A stretch of 64,000 bases of DNA, from the NCBI RefSeq assembly GCF_900156095.1, contig NZ_FTMJ01000001.1, positions 1 to 64,000 on the forward strand, given 5' to 3'. The stretch is from Aeromonas sp. RU39B. GTDB taxonomy: Bacteria; Pseudomonadota; Gammaproteobacteria; Enterobacterales; Aeromonadaceae. Within the stretch, counting starts at the first letter, position 1, and every line of letters begins with the position of its first letter. The position numbers and the translations under genes were made by a program. Shown here piece after piece: positions 52,109-61,883 of the stretch. A model generated the notes under the pieces. The model made no database searches and was not told where the DNA came from. It saw nothing but the letters and a program-made list of their open reading frames with translations.

Positions 52109-53455
52109 TTACTGCGCTTGAATCTCTTCGTATTGGCGAAGTGGAACCCGGAACAGGGCCAGTCGCAGGAACAGGTAAAGAGCACCAATCCCTGCCCAGA
52201 TCAGGCCAAGCTGCAGGGAGGTGGGCTCGAGGTTGAGCCACAATACGCCGATGCTGGCGGCGCCGAGCAGCGGCAGCAGCAGATAACGCAGGTTATCGGC
52301 CAGAGTCTTGTTGTGACCGAGCTTCATATAGAAGTGGGCGATCACTGACAGATTGACGAAGGTGAACGCAATCAGGGCGCCGAAGTTGACCAGCGCCAGC
52401 GCCACGTCGAGATCAAACGAGACCGCCGACAGCGCCAAAGCACCCACCAGCAGCACGTTGATGGCCGGAGTGCGCCACTTCGGATGCACATAAGAGAACA
52501 CCTTCTCCGGCAACACCCGATCGCGGCCCATCACGTAGAGCAGGCGCGACACGCCGGCGTGAGAGGCCAGCCCGGAGGCAAGCACTGCCACCGTCGTGCA
52601 GACCAGCACCACCGATTGGAACAGCTTGCCACCGACATAGAGGGCGATCTCCGGCAGGACCGCATCCGGATGCTGGAAGCGGGAGATGTCAGGGAAGTAG
52701 AGCTGCAGGAAATAGGATGTGACAATAAAGATCACCCCGCCGATCAGCGCCGTCATCACGATGGCTTTGGGGATCACCCGGCTGGCATCCGGCGTCTCTT
52801 CGCACAGTGAGCTTAACGCATCAAAGCCAAGGAACGAGAAACAGAGGATGGTGGCGCCGGTCAGCAGCGGCAGCATGTGGGCCGAATCCGAGACAAACGG
52901 ACGGCTGCTGGTGACATCGCCCAGCCCCTCACCATGGCTGACGCCCCAGGCGATGAGGCCGATAAAGACTAGGATAATCGCCAGTTGGATGACCACGATC
53001 AGACCATTGAAGTTGGCCACCAGATCGATGCCGCGCAGGTTGAGAATGGTCATGATACTGGCGAGCGCTAGGATATAGACCCAGGGCTCGACGCCCGGCA
53101 GCAGGGCCGAGAGGTAAATCTTGGCCAGCAGCAGGTTGATCATCGGCATAAACAGGTAGTCGAGCAGGGAAGACCAGCCGACCATAAAGCCGATGTAGGG
53201 GTGGAAAATCTTCTGGGCATAGGTGTAAGCCGACCCGGCAGAGGGGAACTGGCGCACCAGATGACCATAACTGAGCGCAGTAAAGAGGATACCGAGCAGT
53301 GCCATCAGATAGGAGGTCGGCACATGGCCGTCGGTAATCTCGGTCACGATACCAAAAGTATCGAACACGGCCATCGGCGTGAGATAGGCAAGACCCATCA
53401 CTACGACTTGCCACAGCCGCAGGGTTTTCTTGAGACCGACAGGTTGAGCACTCAT
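52109..53455 (-). CDS. puuP: APC-family amine/amino-acid permease, probable putrescine importer
   Basis: This 448-residue protein with 12 predicted helices belongs to the amino acid-polyamine-organocation family. The first helix has [20 protein letters not shown], the substrate region near [20 protein letters not shown] is typical of helix 6, and [17 protein letters not shown] is also conserved. Together with puuA, gabD, gabT and puuB nearby, it is most likely the importer that feeds putrescine into the pathway. ATG 53455 has AGGAGA eight bases upstream. Its transcript seems separate from gabT, since a hairpin lies between them. Confidence 0.85.
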   Translation of the reverse strand: MSAQPVGLKKTLRLWQVVVMGLAYLTPMAVFDTFGIVTEITDGHVPTSYLMALLGILFTALSYGHLVRQFPSAGSAYTYAQKIFHPYIGFMVGWSSLLDYLFMPMINLLLAKIYLSALLPGVEPWVYILALASIMTILNLRGIDLVANFNGLIVVIQLAIILVFIGLIAWGVSHGEGLGDVTSSRPFVSDSAHMLPLLTGATILCFSFLGFDALSSLCEETPDASRVIPKAIVMTALIGGVIFIVTSYFLQLYFPDISRFQHPDAVLPEIALYVGGKLFQSVVLVCTTVAVLASGLASHAGVSRLLYVMGRDRVLPEKVFSYVHPKWRTPAINVLLVGALALSAVSFDLDVALALVNFGALIAFTFVNLSVIAHFYMKLGHNKTLADNLRYLLLPLLGAASIGVLWLNLEPTSLQLGLIWAGIGALYLFLRLALFRVPLRQYEEIQAQ

Positions 53456-53813
53456 CACGCTTTCTCCTGACCTGTGATCGCCGTGCGATCACTCCTTGGG
53501 ATCACCACGCAAAGAGCGTAGCGGGTTACAGGTGCGCACAGTGGGCGCTGACCGGTATAAACCGGCATGAAAGCAGGGAGATGCCCCATTTGGCTTCCTC
53601 TTAATGTCGGGAGATTGCTGCCAATCTCGCTATCTTTTCCGGAGGGATTCCGGCCTCGGTTATGGATTTTTTGACGTTCAAAAGAGAGGACCGATGCTGC
53701 AGTCAACATCGGTCCTTTCAATGGCGCGCATTGTGCATTTGTCCGCTTTCTCTGACAAGAGGTCAGAGCAGGCAAATGTGCAAATTTTTGCAGCGCAGGC
53801 GACTAAGCTGGCG
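53456..53813. other. Intergenic region between puuP and gabT with two hairpins
   Basis: No gene is supported here. GGACCGATG (53688-53696) and CATCGGTCC (53707-53715) form a perfect 9-bp stem; on the minus strand it is followed by TCTCTTTTG, so it can end the puuA-gabD-gabT transcript. A second, interrupted hairpin (53736-53778, core CTCTGAC/GTCAGAG) lies closer to gabT. The puuP promoter should be within 53456-53680, but I see no convincing boxes. Confidence 0.6.
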
Positions 53814-55091
53814 TTAGCCGATGGCGGCTTCGAGTGACGCTTCCAACAGGGTCAGCCCCTCCTCAATGATCGCCGTCGGTGCGGTCAGCGGCGCCAGGAA
53901 GCGAATCACGTTGGCGCGCACCCCGCACGAGAGCAGGATCAAGCCGCGCTTGCCGGCTTCGGCCACCAGACGTTTGGTCAAATCCGGGTCGGGTTGGCTG
54001 GCATCCCCCCCCTTCACCAGCTCCATGGCGACCATGGCGCCTGGGCCGCGGATCTGGCCGATGCAGTCAAAGCGCTGGGCCAGACGTTGCAGGCTGCTCT
54101 TGAGCAGCTCGCCTTGAGCCTGCGCTTTTTGGTTGAGCTGCTCGTCATCGATAAGCTTGAGCACGGCAAGCGCGGCGGCGCAGGCAATCGGCGAGCCGGC
54201 ATAGGTGCCGCCCAGACCGCCCGGTTTGGCAGCGTTCATGATCTCTGCCTTACCGACCACGGCTGAGAGCGGGAAGCCACCGGCCAGACTCTTGGCCAGG
54301 GTCATGATGTCCGGCTCGATACCGGCGTATTCGACGGCGAAGGTCTTGCCGGTGCGGCAGAATCCGCTCTGAATTTCGTCGCAGATCAGCACGATGCCAT
54401 ATTGGTCGCACAACCGGCGCAGCGCCTGCAGGAAGCTGGGCGGTGCCGGGTAGAAACCGCCTTCCCCTTGTACCGGCTCGATAATGATGGCGGCCACGCG
54501 AGCCGGATCGATATCGGCGGCAAACAGGGCTTCAATGGCCTTGAAGCAGCTATCTTCGCTCACACCGAGGTACTCGGCCGGGTAAGGAACGTGATAAACC
54601 TCGCCCGGGAAGGGACCAAAGCCAACCTTGTAAGGCACGACTTTGCCGGTCAGCGCCATGGTCATCATGGTGCGACCGTGAAAGCCCCCCTTAAAGGCAA
54701 TAACGCCGGAGCGACCGGTGTGGGCGCGGGCGATCTTGATGGCGTTTTCCACCGCTTCGGCGCCGCTTGAGAGCAGCAGGGCACGCTTGGGCGTCGGGCC
54801 AGGCACCAGCGCGTTGAGCTTCTCGGCCAGCTCGATGTAGTCGGCGTACGGGGTCACCTGAAAGCAGGTGTGGCTGAATTTTTCCAGCTGGGCCCGCACG
54901 GCCTCAATGACTTTGGGATGGTTGTGGCCGGTGTTAAGTACCGCAATGCCGGAGGCAAAGTCGATATAACGCTTGCCTTCAATATCCCACAGCTCGGCGT
55001 TGGACGCCCGCTCGATAAAGGCCGGCAGCAAGGTGCCCACCCCTTGAACCACTGCGGCTTCACGACGGGCCTGCCAAGACTGATTGTTCAT
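53814..55091 (-). CDS. gabT: 4-aminobutyrate:2-oxoglutarate aminotransferase (GabT/PuuE)
   Basis: This 425-residue class III PLP transaminase converts GABA to succinate semialdehyde. Visible motifs are GIAVLNTGHNHPKV, SSGAEAVENAIKIARA, FKGGFHGRTMMTMALTGKV, IIIEPVQGEGGF, ICDEIQSGFCRTGK (PLP Asp) and TLAKSLAGGFPLSAVVGK (PLP Lys). It is very close to E. coli PuuE/GabT. ATG 55091 (MNNQSWQARREAAV) is the conserved start. It is third in the operon puuA-gabD-gabT. Confidence 0.95.
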   Translation of the reverse strand: MNNQSWQARREAAVVQGVGTLLPAFIERASNAELWDIEGKRYIDFASGIAVLNTGHNHPKVIEAVRAQLEKFSHTCFQVTPYADYIELAEKLNALVPGPTPKRALLLSSGAEAVENAIKIARAHTGRSGVIAFKGGFHGRTMMTMALTGKVVPYKVGFGPFPGEVYHVPYPAEYLGVSEDSCFKAIEALFAADIDPARVAAIIIEPVQGEGGFYPAPPSFLQALRRLCDQYGIVLICDEIQSGFCRTGKTFAVEYAGIEPDIMTLAKSLAGGFPLSAVVGKAEIMNAAKPGGLGGTYAGSPIACAAALAVLKLIDDEQLNQKAQAQGELLKSSLQRLAQRFDCIGQIRGPGAMVAMELVKGGDASQPDPDLTKRLVAEAGKRGLILLSCGVRANVIRFLAPLTAPTAIIEEGLTLLEASLEAAIG

Positions 55092-55164
55092 CTCTTCCTC
55101 CATGAAGGGCACACTACGCCCTGGTTTCCAATGTTAAAGACGGATACGGGTGGCATCGCTGACA

Positions 55165-56616
55165 TCAGCGAATGCCGCCAAAACAGAGATATTTGGTTTC
55201 GAGGTACTCTTCCATCCCCTCGGCGGCCCCTTCGCGGCCAAGTCCCGACTCCTTGATGCCGCCAAACGGCGCCAGTTCGGTAGAGATCAGACCCTCGTTG
55301 ATACCGACCATGCCATATTCCAGCTGCTCGGCCACCCGCCATACCCGGGCGATATCGCGGCCATAGAAGTAGCTGGCAAGGCCGTAGGGGGTGTCGTTAG
55401 CCAGACGAATGGCGTCCTCTTCGCTGCTAAAGCGCACCACCGGAGCCACCGGGCCGAAGATCTCTTCAGCGAGGATCGGGTTGCCTTCCTTAACGCCGGT
55501 CAGCAGGGTTGGGCTGTAGAACTGCGCGCCCGCCTCGTGGCGAGTGGCGCCACACACCACCTCGGCACCCGCAGCAACGGCGGCGGCAACCAGCCCTTCC
55601 ACCTTGTTGACGGCGGCCGGGGTGATCAGCGGTCCAATTTGGGCGCCGTCGGTCAGACCATCGGCCACCTTGAGGGCGGCAATGGCCTTGGCAAAACGGC
55701 TGACAAACGCATCGTGGATGCCCTCTTGCACCAGAAAGCGGTTGGCACAGACGCAGGTCTGGCCGGCATTACGGAATTTCGAGGCGATGGCGCCGGCAAT
55801 GGCGGCATCGAGATCCGCATCATCAAAGACGATAAAGGGGGCATTACCACCAAGCTCCAGCGACAGGCGCTTGACCGAGTCGGCGCTTTGGCGCATCAGC
55901 AGCTTGCCGATACGGGTCGAGCCGGTGAATGAGAGCTTGCGCACCAGCGGGTTGCCGGTGAGCTCGCCGCCCACTTCCGCGGCTTGCAGCGACGTCACCA
56001 TATTGATGATGCCAGCCGGAATGCCGGCCTGCTCGGCCAGCGCTGCCAGCGCCAGTGCGCACAGCGGCGTCTCGGCGGCAGGCTTAATCACGATACTGCA
56101 ACCGGCGGCCAGCGCCGGGCCGGCTTTGCGGGTGATCATGGCAATCGGGAAGTTCCACGGAGTGATGGCGGCGACCACTCCCACCGGCTGCTTGATGGTG
56201 GTCAACCGGCGATCACCGGAGAAGCCCGGTATGGTTCGGCCATAGGCGCGCTTGGCCTCTTCGGCGAACCACTGGATAAAGCTGGCGCCATAGACCACCT
56301 CGCCCTTGGCTTCGGCCAGTGGTTTGCCCTGCTCGCAGGTCATGATCCGCGCCAGCTCGTCGCTGTTATCCATGATCGCCTGATACCAGGCATAGAGGCG
56401 GTTGCTGCGCTCTTTGGCGGTGAGCGCCGCCCATGCTGGTTGCGCCGCTTTGGCCGCTTCGATGGCGCGGCGGGTGTCGGCGGCATCCATGTCCGGAACC
56501 TGGGTGATAAGCACTCCGTTGGCCGGATTGCGCACCTCGAAGTGGCGCCCGGACACCGCATCGCACCAGCGACCGTCAATATAAGCCTGCGATTTGATCA
56601 GAGAGGGTTGTGACAT
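55165..56616 (-). CDS. gabD: NADP-type succinate-semialdehyde dehydrogenase
   Basis: GabD (483 residues) oxidises succinate semialdehyde to succinate. Motifs include TPWNFPIAMITRKAGPALAAG, VRKLSFTGSTRIGKLL, SLELGGNAPFIVFDDADLD (catalytic Glu), FRNAGQTCVCANR (catalytic Cys) and PFGGIKESGLGREG. It matches E. coli GabD over its whole length more closely than PuuC, the gamma-glutamyl-aminobutyraldehyde dehydrogenase. It lies 8 bases after puuA and supplies the last step of the route to the TCA cycle. Confidence 0.93.
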   Translation of the reverse strand: MSQPSLIKSQAYIDGRWCDAVSGRHFEVRNPANGVLITQVPDMDAADTRRAIEAAKAAQPAWAALTAKERSNRLYAWYQAIMDNSDELARIMTCEQGKPLAEAKGEVVYGASFIQWFAEEAKRAYGRTIPGFSGDRRLTTIKQPVGVVAAITPWNFPIAMITRKAGPALAAGCSIVIKPAAETPLCALALAALAEQAGIPAGIINMVTSLQAAEVGGELTGNPLVRKLSFTGSTRIGKLLMRQSADSVKRLSLELGGNAPFIVFDDADLDAAIAGAIASKFRNAGQTCVCANRFLVQEGIHDAFVSRFAKAIAALKVADGLTDGAQIGPLITPAAVNKVEGLVAAAVAAGAEVVCGATRHEAGAQFYSPTLLTGVKEGNPILAEEIFGPVAPVVRFSSEEDAIRLANDTPYGLASYFYGRDIARVWRVAEQLEYGMVGINEGLISTELAPFGGIKESGLGREGAAEGMEEYLETKYLCFGGIR

Positions 56617-56624
56617 GGAGAACC

Positions 56625-58013
56625 TCAGGTAGTTTTCAAAATCCAGTTGAGCTCAAGCTCGGTAACATGGCGTTCAAACTGCAAGAGCTCATCGTTCTTG
56701 CAGACGTAATAGAGTTGGCAAAACTCCTCACCCAGATAGCGTTTCAGCACGTCGCACTCTTCAAATGCGGTTAGCGCATCGCTCATGCGAAACGGGAAGC
56801 TGTCGCCTTCTACGATAAGGCCGTTGCCCACCACCGGTGGTGGCGGTTGTAGCTGGTGATCCAGACCGTGCTGCAGACCGGCCAGAATGGCAGAGACCAC
56901 CAGATAAGGGTTGGCGTCGGCGCCGGCCACCCGGTGCTCGATGCGGTGATCCTGGGTTTCGCTACGCGGGATGCGCAGGGCCACGGTGCGGTTGTTATGG
57001 CCCCATGATGCGTGCAGCGGGACATACATACCCGGCTGGAAGCGGCGATAGGAGTTGACGTTAGGTGCCAGCAGTGCAATGGAGGAGGGGAGCAGGTCAA
57101 TCATCCCCGCCACGGCATTGAGTAGCAGCGGTGAGTCGCCGCCATCCCCGTCAGAGAAGAGGTTGTTGCCCGCCTCATCGACGATGCTGATATGAATGTG
57201 CATACCACTGCCGGCCTCGTCGGGATAGGGCTTGGCCATGAATGTGGCCTCCATCCCGTGGCGCTCGGCGACGCCGTGGATCAGCCGCTTGAGCGAGAGA
57301 GCCTGATCGCAGGCGGCCAGCACGTCACTGGTATGCAGCAAATTGATCTCAAACTGGCCGGGCGCCGCTTCTGCCACCGCCCCTTCGAGCGGTAAGCCTT
57401 GCAGCTCCGCCACCGCGTTGACCTCTTGCAGGAAGTCATCGAAATCGTTGAGGTTGTCCACCGAATAGACTTGGGCACCAACATCACGGCGCTGGGTGAC
57501 CGGTGAGCAGGGTGGCTGAATCCGGCCGTTTTCATCACGCTCCCGGTCGATGAGATAGAACTCCAGCTCGACGGCGATCACGGGGCGGATCCCGCAGCTT
57601 AGCAAGGACTCCCACTGCCATTTGAGGATATTACGCGGTTCGATGTTGAGCGCCGTCTCGTCGTCATCGAGCATGGTGAGCAGCATCTGACCAACCCGCT
57701 CCGGATCGCTGGCCGCGGGGATCAGGGTGCCGGGGATGGGGATGCAGCGATGATCGGGTTCACCCAGATCTTGTCCCAATCCTGCGTCTTCAACCGTATT
57801 GCCGTTGATATCCAGGGCAAACACCGAGACCGGGAAATAACACCCCTTCTCGAGTTTTTCCAGGGAACCAATGGGAATGCGCTTGCCACGCAGAATGCCG
57901 TTCAGATCCGGCAATAGCATATCCATGTACTGCAACTCAGGGTGCTGTTCGAAGAAGCGAATGGCTTCCTGCATGAACGGACTTCGCACGCCATCCTTGG
58001 TCGTGGGACTCAT
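56625..58013 (-). CDS. puuA: Gamma-glutamylputrescine synthetase
   Basis: PuuA (462 residues) is a glutamine synthetase-fold ligase joining glutamate to putrescine. MLLPDLNGILRGKRIPIGSLEKLEKGCYFPVSVFALDI aligns closely with E. coli PuuA; FEINLLHTSDVLAACDQ, MATFMAKPYPDEAGSGMHIHIS (metal and ATP loop, here EATFMAKPYPDEAGSGMHIH) and HRVAGADANPYLV are conserved. It is the first gene of puuA-gabD-gabT and divergent from puuB. The 234-base gap to puuB (58014-58247) is AT-rich and includes the palindrome AAATATATTT, a candidate operator. Confidence 0.95.
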   Translation of the reverse strand: MSPTTKDGVRSPFMQEAIRFFEQHPELQYMDMLLPDLNGILRGKRIPIGSLEKLEKGCYFPVSVFALDINGNTVEDAGLGQDLGEPDHRCIPIPGTLIPAASDPERVGQMLLTMLDDDETALNIEPRNILKWQWESLLSCGIRPVIAVELEFYLIDRERDENGRIQPPCSPVTQRRDVGAQVYSVDNLNDFDDFLQEVNAVAELQGLPLEGAVAEAAPGQFEINLLHTSDVLAACDQALSLKRLIHGVAERHGMEATFMAKPYPDEAGSGMHIHISIVDEAGNNLFSDGDGGDSPLLLNAVAGMIDLLPSSIALLAPNVNSYRRFQPGMYVPLHASWGHNNRTVALRIPRSETQDHRIEHRVAGADANPYLVVSAILAGLQHGLDHQLQPPPPVVGNGLIVEGDSFPFRMSDALTAFEECDVLKRYLGEEFCQLYYVCKNDELLQFERHVTELELNWILKTT

Positions 58014-58247
58014 AGTTCACCTTTACGCACTGTATAGAATATTGACCACCCCTCGACCTTAAAGTGGCCGCCTTTGTTTTTCAAGTGTTAAATATATTTG
58101 ATGTTGCGCCATGCAGCGTGCTAGAAATGAGGTTATCAGGGGAAAAACAGCCCAAATCAGCGACATGGGTGTGCAGAATATCGAACATTTCTCTCCGGGG
58201 TTTGGGGAGATTCACAGCGGGCAGGAGACTCGCTAAGGACAAAGGAT

Positions 58248-59525
58248 ATGACCGAACATACAGCAAGCTATTATGCCGCCAGTGCCAATGCCCATCTTCC
58301 CTGGCCTCAACTTGAAGGTGACGCAGAGTGTGATGTGTGTGTGGTGGGAGGTGGCTATACCGGTCTCTCCAGCGCGCTGTCACTGCTGGAACGTGGCTAT
58401 CAGGTTGTTCTGCTCGAAGCCGCCCGTATCGGTTTTGGGGCCAGCGGCCGCAACGGCGGCCAGATCGTCAACTCTTACAGCCGTGATATCGACACCATCG
58501 AACGCAACTGCCCGCCGGATCAGGCTAGGCTGCTTGGCAATATGCTGTTCGAAGGCGGCGATATCATTCGCAGCCGCATCGAGCGTTACCAGATCCAGTG
58601 TGATCTGCAGAGTGGTGGTGTGTTTGCTGCCGACACCGAGAAGCAGTTCCATGAGCTGGCGGCGCAGAAGGCGCGCTGGGAGAAGTGGGGTAACGACCAG
58701 CTTGAATTGCTTGACCGGCACGCCATCCGCCAAGTGGTTAATACCGAACGTTACGTAGGGGGCCTGCTTGACCGTCGCGGTGGTCATATCCATCCGCTTA
58801 ATCTGGCGCTGGGTGAAGCCGAAGCCATTCGCTCTTTGGGCGGACGGATCTTCGAGCAATCCCCGGTGGTCGAGATTATTGCCGGCGAACCGGTGACGGT
58901 GCGCAGCCACAAGGGGCGGGTTAAGGCGCGCTTTGTGGTGGTGGCCGGTAATGCTTATCTTGGCAATCTGGTGCCGGAGCTGGCCGCCAAGTCGATGCCG
59001 TGCGGCACGCAAGTGGTCACCACAGAAGTGCTCGGCGAAGAGCGAGCCCGCGAACTGCTGCCGCAAAACTATTGCGTCGAGGATTGTAACTACCTGCTCG
59101 ATTACTACCGCACCAGCGCCGATCACCGGCTGATCTACGGCGGGGGGGTGGTGTATGGTGCGCGCGATCCGGCCGACATCGAGCGGCTGATCCGCCCGAA
59201 AATGCTAAAAACCTTCCCGCAGCTGGCCGGGGTAAAATTTGATTACACCTGGACCGGCAACTTCCTGCTGACCCTGTCGCGGTTGCCGCAGTTTGGCCGC
59301 ATTGGCAGCAATATCTACTATATGCAGGGTTACAGCGGCCACGGGGTGACCTGTACCCATCTGGCGGGGTCCTTGCTGGCCGAGGCGCTGGCAGGTCAAG
59401 CCGAGCGGTTTGATGCGTTTGCCCGTCTGCCACATTACCCCTTCCCCGGTGGACGTCTGCTGCGGGTGCCGCTAACGGCAATCGGCGCGGTCTGGTACAG
59501 CTTGCGCGACCGGCTCGGTTTTTGA
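58248..59525 (+). CDS. puuB: Gamma-glutamylputrescine oxidase
   Basis: PuuB (425 residues) is an FAD-dependent amine oxidase of the DAO family acting on gamma-glutamylputrescine. TEHTASYYAASAN, CDVCVVGGGYTGLSSALSLLERG (FAD GxGxxG), IGFGASGRNGGQIVNSYSRD, KSMPCGTQVVTTEVL, ARDPADIERLIRPKMLKTFPQL and MQGYSGHGVTCTHLAG make it almost co-linear with E. coli PuuB. It is transcribed away from puuA. AAGGACAAAGGAT precedes ATG 58248. Confidence 0.96.
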   Translation: MTEHTASYYAASANAHLPWPQLEGDAECDVCVVGGGYTGLSSALSLLERGYQVVLLEAARIGFGASGRNGGQIVNSYSRDIDTIERNCPPDQARLLGNMLFEGGDIIRSRIERYQIQCDLQSGGVFAADTEKQFHELAAQKARWEKWGNDQLELLDRHAIRQVVNTERYVGGLLDRRGGHIHPLNLALGEAEAIRSLGGRIFEQSPVVEIIAGEPVTVRSHKGRVKARFVVVAGNAYLGNLVPELAAKSMPCGTQVVTTEVLGEERARELLPQNYCVEDCNYLLDYYRTSADHRLIYGGGVVYGARDPADIERLIRPKMLKTFPQLAGVKFDYTWTGNFLLTLSRLPQFGRIGSNIYYMQGYSGHGVTCTHLAGSLLAEALAGQAERFDAFARLPHYPFPGGRLLRVPLTAIGAVWYSLRDRLGF

Positions 59526-59540
59526 TGTCACTGAGCGTAA

Positions 59541-59574
59541 AACAACACGGCCACCGTCAGGTGGCCGTGTTGTT
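59541..59574. terminator. Bidirectional terminator between puuB and the PTS gene
   Basis: A perfect 15-bp stem, AACAACACGGCCACC (59541-59555) with its complement at 59560-59574, has loop GTCA and lies between convergent genes. Short T and A tracts flank it. Confidence 0.9.
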
Positions 59575-59586
59575 TGCGTAAAACGA

Positions 59587-61497
59587 TCAGGCTGCTTTGG
59601 GCAGGGTGACCGCAGTGGCTTGCTTGTGCAGGCGCATCTTTTTGAGGGCAACGGCAGTCAGGGCCGTGACCACGGCACCGACGATCATGCAGAGCAGGGC
59701 CAGCAGCGGCTTGTTGACAGCACCGAGCAGCGCCACAATCGGGCCACCGTGGGCCACGCTGTTGGTGATGCCAAACAGGAAGGCCATGACGGCGGCGACC
59801 ATGCTGCCAAGCACGTTGGCCGGGATCACGGCAAGCGGATCGCGGGCGGCAAACGGGATGGCCCCTTCCGAGATACCGACCAGACCCATGGCGCCAGCTG
59901 CTTTACCGGCTTCAATTTCGCTCTTGTCGAAGATCCCCAGTTGGCGACCCAGCACAGTTGCCAGACCCATACCGAGCGGGGCAACCGGGATAGCACAGGC
60001 CATGGCGCCCATAAACTGGGTCTGACCAGAGGCAATCATGCCCACCGAGAAGAGGAAGGCCACCTTGTTGACCGGCCCACCCATGTCAAAACCGGCCATG
60101 CCACCGAGCACAATCCCAAGCAGGATCAGGCTGCCACCGCTCATGGAGATCAGCATGGCGTTCAGGCTAGTCATCAGGCCGGCAATCGGGGCACCGATGA
60201 TGAAGATAAAGACGGCGGCGATAAAGACGGAACCGACAATCGGGGCGATCAGGATCGGAACCAGCGGCTGAATCATCTTGTGGTAGTCACGTGTCGCAAT
60301 CCAGCGCACCAGATAACCGACCAACAGACCCGCAATGATTGCGCCGATAAAGCCGGTACCCGCTGCTGCGCCGTAGAAGCTGCCGTCGTTGGCAATCCAG
60401 CCGCCGATAAAACCCGGAGCCAGTGCCGGACGATCACCAATGGCATAGGCGATATAGCCGGCCAGGATCGGGATCATCAGTTTGAAGGCGACCACACCCA
60501 CATTGAGCAGTTGGTTCCACAGGCTCCCTTCCGGGATCTGCATGCCGCCCGGGGTCGGATGACCGCCGATGGCCAGTGACAGTGCAATCAGCAGACCGCC
60601 GGTGACCACGAAGGGGATCATGTGCGATACGCCGTTCATCAGGAAGCGGTAGAGATCCGAGCTGCTGCGCTCGCGTTTCTCTTCGCGCGGTGTGTCATGG
60701 CTATCGGGCACGTGTCGCGGCGCTTTGAGGGCTTGTTGGATCAACCCTTTGGCATCCTTGATCGGAGCCTTTACACCGGTTTTAACCAGCGGCTTGCCGG
60801 CGAAGCGGATCAGGTCAACCTGCTTGTCACAAGCGACAATGACCGCCTTGGCGCGAGCAATCTCGGATGGCGTCGGGCTATTTTTGACGCCAATCGAGCC
60901 ATTGGTCTCGACCTTGATCTCATACCCCAGCTCGGCGGCTGCTTTCTCCAGTGATTCGGCTGCCAGATAGGTGTGGGCAATGCCGGCCGGACAACCGGTT
61001 ACACCGATAAGAAAACCCTGGTCAGCGGCAACGCCAGGGGCGGCATCGGCTTTTTTCTCCAGCAGCAGGGCCAGCGCCTCGGCGGGTGTTGCGGCGGCCA
61101 GTAGACGGGCGATAAAGCCCTCTTCAATCAGTTTGGAGGAGAGCTCGGCCAGCACTTCGATGTGATGGTTGGCCCCACCGGCCGGTGACGCAATCATGAA
61201 AAACAGGCGCGATGGTTCGCCATCTTCGGCGCCATAGTCGATGCCGGCGCGGCTGATCCCCACGGCCACTGCAGGCGCAGTGACGGCACTGCTCTTGGCA
61301 TGAGGTAGCGCTACGCCCTGCTCGAATCCGGTGTTGTCGAGCTCTTCACGGGCCCACAGATCGGCCACAAATTGCTGCTTGTCGCCCACCTTGCCGGCGC
61401 TGGCCAGCATGCTGGCCATTTCGGTAAACACCTCTTCCTTGCTGCTGGCTGCCAGATTCAGGCAGATCAGCTGCTCGTTGATCAAGGATGTGATCAT
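59587..61497 (-). CDS. PTS EIIABC permease, fructose-family, probably mannose-specific (ManP-like)
   Basis: This 636-residue protein combines three PTS domains. EIIA (about residues 1-150) has the phospho-His in GVALPHAKSSAV. EIIB (about 162-260) has the phospho-Cys in GVTGCPAGIAHTYLAAE. EIIC (about 285-620) has about nine helices with ALAPGFIGGWIANDGSFYGA and GGMAGFDMGGPVNKVAF. It phosphorylates its sugar during uptake. The adjacent manA and AraC gene mirror, as I recall, the Vibrio cholerae mannose locus, so mannose is the best guess; fructose or 2-O-mannosyl-glycerate are alternatives. Confidence 0.88.
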   Translation of the reverse strand: MITSLINEQLICLNLAASSKEEVFTEMASMLASAGKVGDKQQFVADLWAREELDNTGFEQGVALPHAKSSAVTAPAVAVGISRAGIDYGAEDGEPSRLFFMIASPAGGANHHIEVLAELSSKLIEEGFIARLLAAATPAEALALLLEKKADAAPGVAADQGFLIGVTGCPAGIAHTYLAAESLEKAAAELGYEIKVETNGSIGVKNSPTPSEIARAKAVIVACDKQVDLIRFAGKPLVKTGVKAPIKDAKGLIQQALKAPRHVPDSHDTPREEKRERSSSDLYRFLMNGVSHMIPFVVTGGLLIALSLAIGGHPTPGGMQIPEGSLWNQLLNVGVVAFKLMIPILAGYIAYAIGDRPALAPGFIGGWIANDGSFYGAAAGTGFIGAIIAGLLVGYLVRWIATRDYHKMIQPLVPILIAPIVGSVFIAAVFIFIIGAPIAGLMTSLNAMLISMSGGSLILLGIVLGGMAGFDMGGPVNKVAFLFSVGMIASGQTQFMGAMACAIPVAPLGMGLATVLGRQLGIFDKSEIEAGKAAGAMGLVGISEGAIPFAARDPLAVIPANVLGSMVAAVMAFLFGITNSVAHGGPIVALLGAVNKPLLALLCMIVGAVVTALTAVALKKMRLHKQATAVTLPKAA

Positions 61498-61883
61498 GAT
61501 GCTGTTCCCTCTTGTGCGAGTGCGTCGCCATGACGTTTTTGTCGAGGTTATTATTCCTCGCCCCGGCGGTGGGAAACATTGCAGGATTGTGCGGTTAACT
61601 GGATTTTTGTTGCATTGAAATAGGAGTGTGAGGCGCCTCTCACTTCACGTCTATTTGATGAACAGGGTATGAATTTCAATTATTTTATTTAATATCATTA
61701 TGTTGTGATGTCTTCTTTGGCCGGTATTGGTGAGCTTCTTGGTCATGGCCCAAATGGGTGTGATGCTTGAATCTGTAAAAATGTGGCATGGAATGACTGG
61801 CGCTGTGTGATCGATCTCCCGTTTTTGCCCCAGTGCATTGGTAAAAGCACAAGGGGCCGTGCGGCCCCTTGCGTTCGTTCGTA
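61498..61883. other. Intergenic region between the PTS gene and manA
   Basis: No gene is supported. It should hold the PTS gene promoter. GAGGCGCCTC (61630-61639) is a perfect palindrome flanked by GTGT and TCAC, a possible operator, and AT-rich sequence follows at 61670-61710. The manA terminator lies at 61850-61871. Confidence 0.5.
61850..61871 (-). terminator. Terminator of manA
   Basis: CAAGGGGCC (61850-61858) and GGCCCCTTG (61863-61871) pair around GTGC. On the minus strand it lies 12 bases past the manA stop and is followed by TGCTTTTAC. Confidence 0.85.

Noticed and set aside
53455-53775. Minus-strand frame of about 106 residues upstream of puuP
   Set aside because: It crosses the two hairpins of the intergenic region, has no recognisable domain and no good ribosome-binding site.
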